This document shows positions 44,801-52,326 of a DNA stretch of 64,000 nt, in pieces (position 1 is the stretch's first letter; each line of letters starts with the position of its first letter). The position numbers and the translations under genes were made by a program. Source of the stretch: JABDIP01 sp965227455. Lineage in GTDB: Bacteria; Pseudomonadota; Alphaproteobacteria; DSM-16000; Inquilinaceae. The notes under the pieces were generated by a model that was not told the DNA's origin, searched no databases, and was given only the letters and a program-made list of their open reading frames with translations. The stretch lies in contig OZ245752.1 in assembly GCA_965227455.1 (NCBI GenBank), positions 1,364,001-1,428,000 on the forward strand, read 5' to 3'.

Positions 44801-44980
44801 CCGCCGGACCCGCTGTTCTTCGCCATGGCGGTGGTGATCGCCGCCGGCCTGTCGGTCGGAACCATCCTGACCCTGGCGACGGTGCCGGTGCTCTACACCC
44901 TGTTCCACGGCGTGAAGCTGCCGCCGCGCACCGTCCCTGCGGCAGCACCGGCGGCGGCGGAACCCGCGCCGGCCGAATAG
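41870..44980 (+). CDS. RND efflux permease
   Basis: A 1036-residue inner-membrane RND pump with the twofold plan of six segments and a large periplasmic loop in each half. SKEDPEVTVREAVVAAYFPGMSPE (split by the first loop) and SSSKTGVAIIHVVV are typical of the AcrB/HAE1-related group often annotated as multidrug efflux or acriflavine resistance. The TM4 motif is GLLVDNGIVIAED, with DN in place of the AcrB Asp pair, so the proton relay differs. Substrate unknown. Confidence 0.93.
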   Translation: MNLTGFALNNTRVTALVVAMLAIAGVMLFSNFPSKEDPEVTVREAVVAAYFPGMSPERVENLITRQLERQIRLIPEVKDIKSSSKTGVAIIHVVVYDRFFEMEPIWQNLRNKMAEARPSLPQGTIGPFVNSDFGDVNVATVALTADGFSFEEMRKVARDIRDELYTVDGIRRVELHGVQQERIYLETTNARLARYGLSPDELIETLEAQNIILPGGRVEIGGYGTVVEPSGNFDSIEDIRNTVITIPSTEQVAYLRDIVTVRRAYEDPAQSLAYYNGEPAIVLAVSMQKTGVNVLDFGPRLKDRIAEIETDLPIGYALDFATYQADYVEESVEGVTLNVYETLGIVLAMVMLFLGWRTGLIVGSIVPLTMLVSLVFMSVLGIELQRVSLATMIIALGLLVDNGIVIAEDIGRRMAEGASRAEAAMGTGKQLSLPLLTSSLTTILAFMPLMMASDSSGEYMRSMSMVVLIALLSSWVLAMTFTPLLCKWFMATPKKTPAQVKAAFDTPIYRVYIAVLKFLLRARVPFVVAIAAGLFGGFTMLAQVPEQFFPESSRNQFYVYLDLPNGATTRATDETVRDVIAWLGDATANPEVQSNVAYVGYGGPRFFVPLAPRDEDPHVAFILVTVDEAESVSPVQERTRAYLADAHPEALGRIKSFFLGNSETGLLEVRVRGRDLETVSAFGAEVEQALARIPGALDIHNNWENRITKMQVEIDQVRARRAGVTSEEIAESLNTYFSGGTVTAYREGDQVIPIVLRAANAERTNLDRLRSIEVYSTSGGHSVLLSEVADFVPVNQFSRIERYNLKRTVTVQAKHSWLQAAELLAAAQPALDEIAARLPAGYAIEIGGEPEDAAKGEEALFEFVPHCLAAIVLLLVWQFNSFAKPAIIFITIPLSFIGAAIGLLATGAYMGFMAMLGFLSLAGIIINNAIVLLDQIQVEIDGGATPYDAVITASVSRFQPVMMTTLTTILGLLPLMIPPDPLFFAMAVVIAAGLSVGTILTLATVPVLYTLFHGVKLPPRTVPAAAPAAAEPAPAE

Positions 44981-44993
44981 GGAGGACATACCC

Positions 44994-45686
44994 ATGCGCG
45001 CCTTTGTCGTGACCCCGAATCTCGAACCCGGCGACGAGACGGCGGTCGTGTCGATCGACCTCAGGAGCTACCGCTTCACGCTGCTGCTGGGCTCGCTGAC
45101 TCTGCTGCTGGTGCTGTCGCCGCTGATGGAGGGGAGCACGGCCGGCAATCTGGTGCTTACGGGGCTCTTCACCCTGGTCATGCTCGCTGCGGTCTTCGCG
45201 GCGAGCGGCCGCGGCAGGACCCTGGCCCTGGCGCTAGGCCTCGCCATCCCCTGGGTCTACCTGACCTGGGTCCATCCGATCTGGCAGGCCGATGCGACCG
45301 ACATCGTGGCGAGCCTGCTGATGATCGCGCTGTGCCTCTTCGTGCTGACGCTGGTGCTGATCCAGGTCGTCCGGGCGGACCATGTGGGCGCCGACACGAT
45401 CTGCGGCGCCATCGCCGCCTATCTGCTGATCGGCGTTGTCTGGGCCGTCTGCTACAGCGTCATCGAGGCGGTGATACCCGGCTCGTTCGGCTTCTCCGAC
45501 CTGGAGCTGGAGACCGTCTGGACCCAGCTGCTCTACTACAGCCTGGTCACCCTGACCACGCTGGGCTACGGCGACATCACCCCCATCGGCGCCGTCGCCC
45601 GCATGTGGTCGGCCCTGGAATCGGTCACCGGCACCCTCTACCTCGCGGTCCTGATTTCCCGGCTGGTCAGCCTGTACCGGCAGTAG
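44994..45686 (+). CDS. Potassium channel-like protein
   Basis: A 230-residue membrane protein with about six hydrophobic segments and a P-loop. The selectivity filter TLTTLGYGDITP (about residue 184) is the canonical potassium motif, followed by the inner helix TGTLYLAVLISRLVSLY. No C-terminal RCK or cyclic-nucleotide domain is present. The RBS GGGAGGA precedes ATG 44994, which begins 13 bases after the RND permease, so it is likely in the same transcript. A link between ion flux and efflux is inference. Confidence 0.87.
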   Translation: MRAFVVTPNLEPGDETAVVSIDLRSYRFTLLLGSLTLLLVLSPLMEGSTAGNLVLTGLFTLVMLAAVFAASGRGRTLALALGLAIPWVYLTWVHPIWQADATDIVASLLMIALCLFVLTLVLIQVVRADHVGADTICGAIAAYLLIGVVWAVCYSVIEAVIPGSFGFSDLELETVWTQLLYYSLVTLTTLGYGDITPIGAVARMWSALESVTGTLYLAVLISRLVSLYRQ

Positions 45687-45734
45687 ACTGTCCGCCGGCG
45701 CCGAAGCGCATGCATTTCGTCGGAGGCCGGGCTT

Positions 45735-45863
45735 CCCCCTCACCCTCCCGCTTCGCGGGCCCCTCCCTCTCCCCGAGGAGAGGGGCCTTCGAGGCGGCCT
45801 TTGGTTTCCCTCTCCTTGGGGAGAGGGAGGGACCCGCGGCGAAGCCGTGGGAGGGTGAGGGGG
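45735..45863. repeat. Palindromic intergenic repeat, second copy of the family
   Basis: Outer arms CCCCCTCACCCTCCC (45735-45749) and GGGAGGGTGAGGGGG (45849-45863) are perfect 15-base inverted repeats. Inside are CCGCTTCGCGGG and two CTCTCCCC/GGGGAGAG elements. The nested plan matches the element at 20059-20180. It lies between the channel gene and the convergent M23 gene, where it could also end transcription from both sides. Confidence 0.75.
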
Positions 45864-45896
45864 AGGCGCGGTCTATCCGATCGTGGGCAGCGACTT

Positions 45897-46430
45897 TCAC
45901 CGCGCCATCAGCATGGCGTGCGGATTGAGGAAGAACATGCGCTGCCAGCCAAGGGGGCCGCTCTGGTCGACCCAGACATGCGGGATCGGCGTGACGATGG
46001 TGTAGTGCAGATGCGGCGGGCGGTTGGCGGCATTGCCGGTGGTGCCGACCAGCCCGACCGGCTCGGCCCGGCCGACCCATTGGCCCCGCGCGACGTCGAT
46101 CCGGCTCAGATGGGCGTAGTAATGCAGCCGCCATTTCGGGCCCAGGACGAGCACCACATTGCCACCCTTGCCAAGATCGCCCTGGAACACCACCAGGCCG
46201 GGCGTGGCCGAGAGCACCGGCGTCCCGGTGCCGGCGAAGATGTCGATGCCGCGGTGCACACCCGACTCGCCCCAGGGCGCGTACCAGAAGGTCTGGTGGT
46301 TCCAGTCGTTCTCGTCCGCCCCGTCGACCGGGATCACCATCCGCTCCGGAACCAGCAATCCGGCGATCAGCAGCGCGGCGAACAGACCCGCCAGGATCAG
46401 AAGGCCAATGCCGAGACGCTTCATCGCCAT
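45897..46430 (-). CDS. M23-family peptidase
   Basis: A 177-residue protein with an N-terminal hydrophobic segment (residues 7-27, anchor or uncleaved signal) and an M23/LytM domain. The zinc ligands are seen as HRGIDIFAGTGTPV and HLHYTIVTPIPHVW, with the intermediate HYYAHLSRIDV. It may cut peptidoglycan cross-links in the periplasm or, like related proteins, bind without cutting. It overlaps the preceding small gene by ten bases. Confidence 0.87.
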   Translation of the reverse strand: MAMKRLGIGLLILAGLFAALLIAGLLVPERMVIPVDGADENDWNHQTFWYAPWGESGVHRGIDIFAGTGTPVLSATPGLVVFQGDLGKGGNVVLVLGPKWRLHYYAHLSRIDVARGQWVGRAEPVGLVGTTGNAANRPPHLHYTIVTPIPHVWVDQSGPLGWQRMFFLNPHAMLMAR

Positions 46431-46732
46431 ACCGGCATGGCGATGCGGCCGGCCGCCTCGTCATGGGAGATCTCGTTCACCGCGCCCGTGGACCGGACCT
46501 GCCACCAGCTGCGCTGGGGCGGGATCTGCACCGGCGACAGCAGGGTGACGATATAGCCGTCCTCCACCGCGTCGACATAGAGCCAGTCGGCCAGCACCTG
46601 ACGCTCCGGATAGGCCCTGGCAAATGCATCCCGGGCGCGGGCAACGGCCTGTTCCGCCTCTGCGTCGCGAATTCGCGCCGTTTCCCGAAACTGCCGCCGA
46701 CGGCGGAGCCATGCACCCAATCGGTTCAACAT
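46421..46732 (-). CDS. Small uncharacterised protein upstream of the M23 gene
   Basis: A 103-residue protein with no family I recognise. The N-terminal half is basic and helical (LRRRRQFRETARIRDAEAEQAVARARDAF); the C-terminal half is mixed (LADWLYVDAVEDGYIVTLLSP, then SWWQVRSTGAVNEIS). No signal peptide or membrane segment. ATG 46732 is chosen because GGGAGGGG lies just upstream and the frame further out is not protein-like. It overlaps the M23 gene start by ten bases, supporting a two-gene operon. Confidence 0.62.
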   Translation of the reverse strand: MLNRLGAWLRRRRQFRETARIRDAEAEQAVARARDAFARAYPERQVLADWLYVDAVEDGYIVTLLSPVQIPPQRSWWQVRSTGAVNEISHDEAAGRIAMPVWR

Positions 46733-46821
46733 CGCAGGTTCCCCTCCCTGCCCCGTTCGGCGTCGGAATTTCGTCTTCCCGGACGGCATGTCATAAACTG
46801 CGTCCCGGGAGGAAACCGGCA

Positions 46822-47487
46822 TTGCGCATCTTGCTGGTCGAAGATGACCGAACTCTGGCGGACGGGCTGCAGCGGGCGCTGCGCCAGGACGGCTATGCGG
46901 TCGACTGGTCGGCGGACGGCCGCGACGCCGACGGCCTGCTGACGGTGCAGGATTTCGATCTGGTGATCCTGGACCTGACCCTGCCCGGGCTCGACGGGCT
47001 GGGCGTGCTCAAGGCGCTCAGGACCCGCAAGAAGGCGACGCCGGTGCTGATCCTGACCGCCCGTGGCGAGCTGGACGACCGGATCCGCGGCCTCGACCTC
47101 GGCGCCGACGACTACATGACCAAGCCGTTCGACCTGCCGGAGCTGGAGGCAAGGGTGCGCGCCCTGCTGCGCCGTGGCGCCGGTCTCGCCAATCCGGAGA
47201 TCGTGCTCGGCCAGCTGGCATTCGACAGCGTCGGGCGCACCGCCACCGTCGGCGGCAAGGGGCTCGAGCTACCGCGCCGCGAGCTGTCGGTGCTGGAGAT
47301 CCTGATGGCCCGGGCCGGCAAAGTGGTCAGCAAGGAACAGATCGCCGACCACATCTTCGATTATGACGACGAGGCCGGGCTGGATGCGATCCAGCTCTAT
47401 GTGCACCGGCTGCGCCGGAAGCTGGAGCCCGCCGGGGTGGAAATCCGCACCGTGCGCGGGCTCGGATACCTGATGGAAAAGCCATGA
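46822..47487 (+). CDS. OmpR/TctD-type response regulator
   Basis: A 221-residue response regulator. The receiver begins RILLVEDDRTLADGL, has the phosphorylation site VILDLTLPGLDG (Asp51) and ends DYMTKPFDLPEL. The C-terminal winged helix includes LPRRELSVLEILMARAGKVVSKEQI and VHRLRRKLEP. The start is TTG at 46822, with GGGAGG at the right distance and the receiver beginning at codon 2; the longer in-frame extension is not protein-like. The stop overlaps the kinase ATG by four bases. Confidence 0.93.
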   Translation: MRILLVEDDRTLADGLQRALRQDGYAVDWSADGRDADGLLTVQDFDLVILDLTLPGLDGLGVLKALRTRKKATPVLILTARGELDDRIRGLDLGADDYMTKPFDLPELEARVRALLRRGAGLANPEIVLGQLAFDSVGRTATVGGKGLELPRRELSVLEILMARAGKVVSKEQIADHIFDYDDEAGLDAIQLYVHRLRRKLEPAGVEIRTVRGLGYLMEKP

Positions 47488-48917
47488 CGCCGCGACGCTG
47501 GTCCTTACGACGCCGGCTGCTGGCCTGGCTGCTGATCCCGCTGGTGCTGGTCTGCGCCGCCCTGCTGGCCGACACCTATGTCAACGCCATCCGCCAGGCC
47601 GACAAGGCCTATGACCGGCTGCTGATGGCCTCGGCCCTGGCGATCGCCGAGCGCGTCGTCGCCGAGAGCGGCCGCATCGAGGTCGACCTGCCCTATGTGG
47701 CGCTGGAGATGTTCTCCTCCGCCGCCCAGGACCGTGTGTTCTACCGGGTGACCGGCCCGCAGGACGAATTCGTCACCGGCTATCGCGACCTGCCGGGACT
47801 GCCCGAGGACGCCCAGGACACCACCGTGTTCTACGACGCCGATTATCGCGGCTCGAAGGTCCGGGTGGCGATCCTGCGCCAACCGGTATCCGGTCCCGGA
47901 TTCCGCGGCCAGGTCGAGATCCAGGTCGCCCAGACCCGCAACGAGCGCGACCTGCTGGCGCGGGAGATCGTGCTTGGCGCCGGCATCCGGCTGGCCCTGC
48001 TGGTGCTTTGCGCCGCCATCCTCATCTGGCTCGGCGTCGCCGTCGGCCTGGCGCCCTTGCGCCAGCTGCAGCGGGCGGTGCAGGCGCGCTCGCCGCAGGA
48101 TCTGGCGCCGCTGGATGGCGACGTGCCCCGCGAGGTGCGGGCGCTGGTCGCGGCGATCAACGATCTGATGCAGCGCCTGGACGGCAGCATGGTCCGCATG
48201 CGCCGGTTCATCGCCGACGCCTCGCACCAGCTGCGCACGCCCCTGTCGGCGCTGAAGACCCAGACGGAATTGGCATTGCGCGACTCCGATCCGGACGATG
48301 TTCGCGAGAGCCTGACCCGGGTGCATGAGAGCACCCGCCGCACCAGCCGGCTGGCCGACCAGCTCCTGACCCTCGCCAAGGCGGAACCCGGCGGCGCGAC
48401 CCATCGTCAGGACAAGGTTGATCTGGCCGCGACGGCGGAGGCGGTGACCCGGGACTGGGTGCCGACGGCGCTGGACCATGACATCGACCTCGGCTTCGAG
48501 CATGCCGGCGGTCCGGTATCGGTGACCGGCGACGAGACCCTCTTGAGAGAGATGATCAAAAATTTGATTGAGAACGCTGTTTTATATAGCGGATCGGGTA
48601 GTCGTGTGACCGTGCGCCTGGGTTCGGAACGCCTGCCGGGTCGCGCCTGGCTGGAGGTCGAGGATGACGGACCCGGCCTTGCCGAACCGGATCGCGATCT
48701 GGTTCTGGAGCGCTTCTACCGGGTTCCGGGCGGCCCTTCCGACGGCTGCGGCCTGGGCCTGCCGATCGTTAAGGAGATCGCCGAGGGCCACGGCGGCACG
48801 GTCACAGTGCTGGGCGGCGTGGACGGACGCGGTCTGATCGTCCGTGTCGACCTGCCCCAGCCCGCCCGCGCCATCGAGTCCGACGAGACCCGGGATCGTA
48901 AGTTGGCGGCGGAATGA
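47484..48917 (+). CDS. TctE-like sensor histidine kinase
   Basis: A 477-residue membrane kinase. A first transmembrane segment (~10-30), a periplasmic 2CSK_N-type sensor domain (RVVAESGRIEVDLPYVALEMF), a second membrane segment (~165-190), HAMP-like linker, then SHQLRTPLSALKTQTE (His248), and ATPase motifs NLIENAVLYS and GCGLGLPIVKEIAE. The domain plan is that of TctE/QseC sensors. It is coupled to the response regulator just upstream. The stimulus may be a carboxylate if it acts on tctCBA 17 kb away, but this is a guess. Confidence 0.9.
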   Translation: MTPRRWSLRRRLLAWLLIPLVLVCAALLADTYVNAIRQADKAYDRLLMASALAIAERVVAESGRIEVDLPYVALEMFSSAAQDRVFYRVTGPQDEFVTGYRDLPGLPEDAQDTTVFYDADYRGSKVRVAILRQPVSGPGFRGQVEIQVAQTRNERDLLAREIVLGAGIRLALLVLCAAILIWLGVAVGLAPLRQLQRAVQARSPQDLAPLDGDVPREVRALVAAINDLMQRLDGSMVRMRRFIADASHQLRTPLSALKTQTELALRDSDPDDVRESLTRVHESTRRTSRLADQLLTLAKAEPGGATHRQDKVDLAATAEAVTRDWVPTALDHDIDLGFEHAGGPVSVTGDETLLREMIKNLIENAVLYSGSGSRVTVRLGSERLPGRAWLEVEDDGPGLAEPDRDLVLERFYRVPGGPSDGCGLGLPIVKEIAEGHGGTVTVLGGVDGRGLIVRVDLPQPARAIESDETRDRKLAAE

Positions 48918-49009
48918 TGTGACGATGCTGTAGCCGTCCCGGTCCATAGTCCGTCGGGATACGATTCCGCTGCCACCCTTTTTGCCATCGACATCACTCG
49001 AGGATATCC

Positions 49010-49969
49010 ATGCGCCTCCATCGCCCAATCCTCGCCATCGCCATCCTGATCTTGACCGGCTTCGCGACGGCGCTCCATGCGCAGGACGTGCCGGGCAGCC
49101 AGGACCATCCGGTCCTCGGCCAGAGATTTCCCGGTTCGGTGATCACCAGCCACGAGGTCATCGAATTCGACGAATACGACCTGCTCACCGGCCCGGTGCC
49201 CAACCGCAACGAGATGGGCGATTTCGAGCATCTGGAAGGCCGGATCACCAAGACCATCTACGAGATCGGTCCCGACCGTTCGACGCTGGAGGTCATGCGC
49301 AACTATGACAACGCCTTCAAGGCCGGCGATTTCGAGACCCTGTATGCCTGCAAGAACGAGGATTGCGGCGGCCGCGGCTTCAACCATCAGGTCGTTCCCT
49401 ATATCGCGCGTTTCGCCGAAAACTATTCCGACCAGCGCTACCGGGCGGTCCGGGCCGACCGCCCCGGCGGCGCCACCTTCCTGTCGCTCTACATCGTCCG
49501 CAACACGTCGGAGGGCGGATCGCGGGCCGGCTGGACCTATGCCCGGCTGGTGGTGATCGAGACGGAGCAGATGCAGACCCAGCTGGTCGCGGTCGCCGCC
49601 AATGAGATGCGCGAGGCCATCGCAGAGACCGGCTCGGTCGCCCTCTACGGCATCCAGTTCGACTTCGACAGCGCCAAGATCCTGCCCGCCTCCCGCCCCG
49701 CCCTGGACGAGATCGGCAAGCTGCTGGCCGAGGACGCGGCCCTGTCGCTGCACGTAGTCGGCCATACCGACAATGCGGGGACCCTCGACTACAATCTCGA
49801 CCTGTCGCGCCAGCGTGCCGAGTCCGTCGTTCGCGACCTGGTTTCGACCTACGGCGTCGACCGCGGCCGCCTGGAGGCTCATGGGGTCGGCTTCCTGGCC
49901 CCGGTCGCATCCAACGACGACGAAGCCGGCCGCGCGCTCAACCGCCGGGTGGAGCTGGTGGAACGTTGA
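49010..49969 (+). CDS. DUF4892-OmpA family envelope protein
   Basis: A 319-residue exported protein with signal peptide (residues 1-24, ends LHAQD). Residues ~28-185 look like DUF4892 (VITSHEVIEFDEYDLLTGPV, TIYEIGPDRSTLEVMRNY). Residues ~208-319 are an OmpA-like peptidoglycan-binding domain: GIQFDFDSAKI, VVGHTDNAGTLDYNLDLSRQRA and GFLAPVASND with NRRVELV. It should sit in the periplasm or outer membrane and tether to peptidoglycan. It follows the TctE-like kinase by 92 bases and may be one of its targets. Confidence 0.85.
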   Translation: MRLHRPILAIAILILTGFATALHAQDVPGSQDHPVLGQRFPGSVITSHEVIEFDEYDLLTGPVPNRNEMGDFEHLEGRITKTIYEIGPDRSTLEVMRNYDNAFKAGDFETLYACKNEDCGGRGFNHQVVPYIARFAENYSDQRYRAVRADRPGGATFLSLYIVRNTSEGGSRAGWTYARLVVIETEQMQTQLVAVAANEMREAIAETGSVALYGIQFDFDSAKILPASRPALDEIGKLLAEDAALSLHVVGHTDNAGTLDYNLDLSRQRAESVVRDLVSTYGVDRGRLEAHGVGFLAPVASNDDEAGRALNRRVELVER

Positions 49970-50058
49970 GACCTTCGAAGTTGGCCGTATAGTAGGGATC
50001 CAATCGGGCCGCACCCCGAAGCGGCCGCCACCGTCATGCGCGTCGAGCGGGATCCCGC

Positions 50059-51255
50059 ATGCCGGACCATATCGTCCTCATCACGATTGGCGCTTTGCTG
50101 CTGGCCGGCCTAGCCATGGACGTACTGGGCGAGCGCACCCGGCTGCCCCGGGTGACATTGCTGGTGCTGGTGGGAATCGCCGCCGGGCCGTCGGGCTTCA
50201 ACGTGCTGCCGGTGGCCTTCAACGGCTGGTACCCGATCTTTGCCGTCATCGCCCTGGTGATGGTGGCCTTCCTGCTGGGGGGCAAGCTGACGCGGCAGGT
50301 GCTGGCGGAGGATGGCACCCAGATCCTCGGCGTGTCGCTGGGGGCGGTCGTCGTCACCGGGCTGCTGGTCGGCCTCGGGCTGTGGCTGATGGGCGTCGAG
50401 CCGATCCTCTGCCTGGTGCTGGCCGGCATCTCGACCGCCACCGCGCCGGCGGCGACCGTGGACGTGGTCCGGCGCAGCAAGGCCAAGGGGCCCTTCTCGC
50501 AGATGCTGCTGGCCATTGTGGCGATCGACGATGCCTGGGGGCTGATCGCCTTCAGCCTGTTGCTGGCCTGGGGCCAGACCGTATTGGGCCAGGATCCGTC
50601 CCAGGCCCTGCAATCGGGGCTGGTCGAGATCGGCGGCGCTGTCCTGGTCGGGGTCGCCGTGGGGTTGCCGGCGGCCTATCTCACCGGCCGCCTGCAGCCG
50701 GGCGAGCCGACGCAGATCGAGGCGCTGGGCGTGGTGTTCCTCTGCGGTGGCCTGGCCCTGGCCATCCATGCCTCATTCCTGCTGGCGGCGATGATCGCCG
50801 GGCTGCTGGTCGCCAATTTCGCCCGGCATCACACCTACCCGTTCCATGAAATCGAGAACGTGGAATGGCCCTTCATGGTGCTGTTCTTCGTACTGGCCGG
50901 TGCCTCCATGGATATCGCGGCACTGCCGGCCATCGGTGGCATCGGCGCTGCCTATCTTGTGCTGCGGGTGGTGGGGCGCATTGCCGGCGGCTGGATCGGC
51001 GGCGCCCTGGTCGGCCTCAGGTCCGACTATCGTAACTGGGTCGGCATCGCCTTGATGCCGCAGGCCGGCGTGTCCCTGGGCATGGCCCTGGTCGCCGCCA
51101 CGGCGTTTCCGGAGTTCCGGGACGAGATCCTGGTGACGGCGATCGGCACCACGATCATCTTCGAACTGCTGGGCCCGATGGCGACCCAATGGGCCCTGTC
51201 CCGGGTCGACCGGACGCCCGAGCCCGGCACCGGCAAGGTCGGGGATTTGCCTTAG
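50059..51255 (+). CDS. Cation:proton antiporter, CPA2-like
   Basis: A 398-residue inner-membrane antiporter with about twelve membrane segments. Landmarks are VLGERTRLPRVTLLVLVGIAAG in the first helices, ISTATAPAATVDVVRRS in the centre, the acidic AIVAIDDAWGLIAFSL, and HASFLLAAMIAGLLVANF. It exchanges Na+ or K+ for protons. ATG 50059 is supported by the start of the first helix. Followed by a universal stress protein, a common pairing with antiporters. Confidence 0.87.
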   Translation: MPDHIVLITIGALLLAGLAMDVLGERTRLPRVTLLVLVGIAAGPSGFNVLPVAFNGWYPIFAVIALVMVAFLLGGKLTRQVLAEDGTQILGVSLGAVVVTGLLVGLGLWLMGVEPILCLVLAGISTATAPAATVDVVRRSKAKGPFSQMLLAIVAIDDAWGLIAFSLLLAWGQTVLGQDPSQALQSGLVEIGGAVLVGVAVGLPAAYLTGRLQPGEPTQIEALGVVFLCGGLALAIHASFLLAAMIAGLLVANFARHHTYPFHEIENVEWPFMVLFFVLAGASMDIAALPAIGGIGAAYLVLRVVGRIAGGWIGGALVGLRSDYRNWVGIALMPQAGVSLGMALVAATAFPEFRDEILVTAIGTTIIFELLGPMATQWALSRVDRTPEPGTGKVGDLP

Positions 51256-51319
51256 GTCATTGCACCGGACCGGTTGCTGGGGCATATGCAAGGCACGCTC
51301 CCAACGCGCAGGTGCCCGC

Positions 51320-52147
51320 ATGCCGATCAAGAACATCCTTCTGCACATGGCCAATGACGACGCCCATATGCGCCGCTTCGAGACCGCCGTGCATCTGGCC
51401 AGGCAGCACGGCGCGCATCTGGAGATCGCCTATCTGACCTCGCCGGCGGGCATGCCGGCGGCGATCCAGGGCCGCGGCGCCTCGGCCGCCTATATCGCCG
51501 AAGCCACCGCCATCGCGCGGGAAAAGGCGGAGGCGGTCGAGAAGGAGGTCACCGATCGCTGCAAGGGCGAAGGCATTCGCTGGACCTGGGAGGTGCTGGA
51601 GGGCGACCACAACGAACTGCTCGCCACCCGCAGCTACTACGCCGACCTGATCGTGGTCAGCGAGGACCATGGCTGGGTCTATGAGGACCATGTCGGCATC
51701 TACGGCATCGACGAGCTGGTCGGCCAGGCCGCCTGCGCCACCCTGGTGCTGCCGGTGGAATGGGAGCCGCAGCCGGTCGGCAAGCGCGTCCTGATCGCCT
51801 GGAAGGCCGTCCGTGAGGCGGCCCATGCGGTCCGCGACGCACTGCCACTGCTCGAGTCGGCAGATACCGTCTTCGTCCTCACTACCGATAAGCCGCATAG
51901 CCGCTTCGAGAGCGGCACCGACCTCGCCGCCTATCTGAAGCGCCACGACATCAAGGCGAAGCAGGAAAGCGATGTCGTGGAGCGCGGCGACACCGCCAAG
52001 GTCATCCTGTCCTATGCCGCCGATCTGAAGGCCGATTTGATCGTGCTCGGCGCCTACAGCCGGCCGCGCTGGCGCGAGGCCCTGCTGGGCGGCGTCACCC
52101 AGGACATGCTCAACAAATGCCCGATCCCGATCGTGATGTCGCACTGA
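51320..52147 (+). CDS. Universal stress protein, two tandem domains
   Basis: A 275-residue protein with two Usp folds: residues ~1-150 (PIKNILLHMANDDAHMRRFE start) and ~155-275 (RVLIAWKAVREAAHAVRDAL, ending LGAYSRPRWREALLGGVTQ). The usual ATP-binding G-x2-G-x9-G-S/T motif is only partly met. Tandem UspA proteins respond to starvation or envelope stress in the cytoplasm. ATG 51320 gives the family start; the frame upstream to 51260 is not Usp-like. It is 64 bases after the antiporter. Confidence 0.87.
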   Translation: MPIKNILLHMANDDAHMRRFETAVHLARQHGAHLEIAYLTSPAGMPAAIQGRGASAAYIAEATAIAREKAEAVEKEVTDRCKGEGIRWTWEVLEGDHNELLATRSYYADLIVVSEDHGWVYEDHVGIYGIDELVGQAACATLVLPVEWEPQPVGKRVLIAWKAVREAAHAVRDALPLLESADTVFVLTTDKPHSRFESGTDLAAYLKRHDIKAKQESDVVERGDTAKVILSYAADLKADLIVLGAYSRPRWREALLGGVTQDMLNKCPIPIVMSH

Positions 52148-52200
52148 CGGCGGTTGGCGGATAGTCCCGCCTTCAGCTCTATCCGCCCCGCTCCTTGGAT

Positions 52201-52291
52201 CGTCATTCCCGCGAAAGCGGGAATCCAGATGGATCGGTCAATCAACTGTCACAACCGGGATTTCTGGATTCCCGCTTTCGCGGGAATGACG
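52201..52291. repeat. TCATTCCCGCG palindromic repeat, copy A
   Basis: Perfect 29-base inverted repeat arms at 52201-52229 and 52263-52291 separated by 33 bases. Each arm is itself a hairpin (TTCCCGC-GAAA-GCGGGAA). The core recurs at 55159-55253. It lies in the gap between the convergent Usp and NhaD-like genes. Confidence 0.85.
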
Positions 52292-52326
52292 ACAATAGAG
52301 ATGGCAGTACCGTCTACCGCCAGCCC

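Noticed and set aside
43235..44995. 586-residue open frame antisense to the RND permease
   Set aside because: Same cause; composition is His/Gln/Arg-rich and lacks any recognisable domain.
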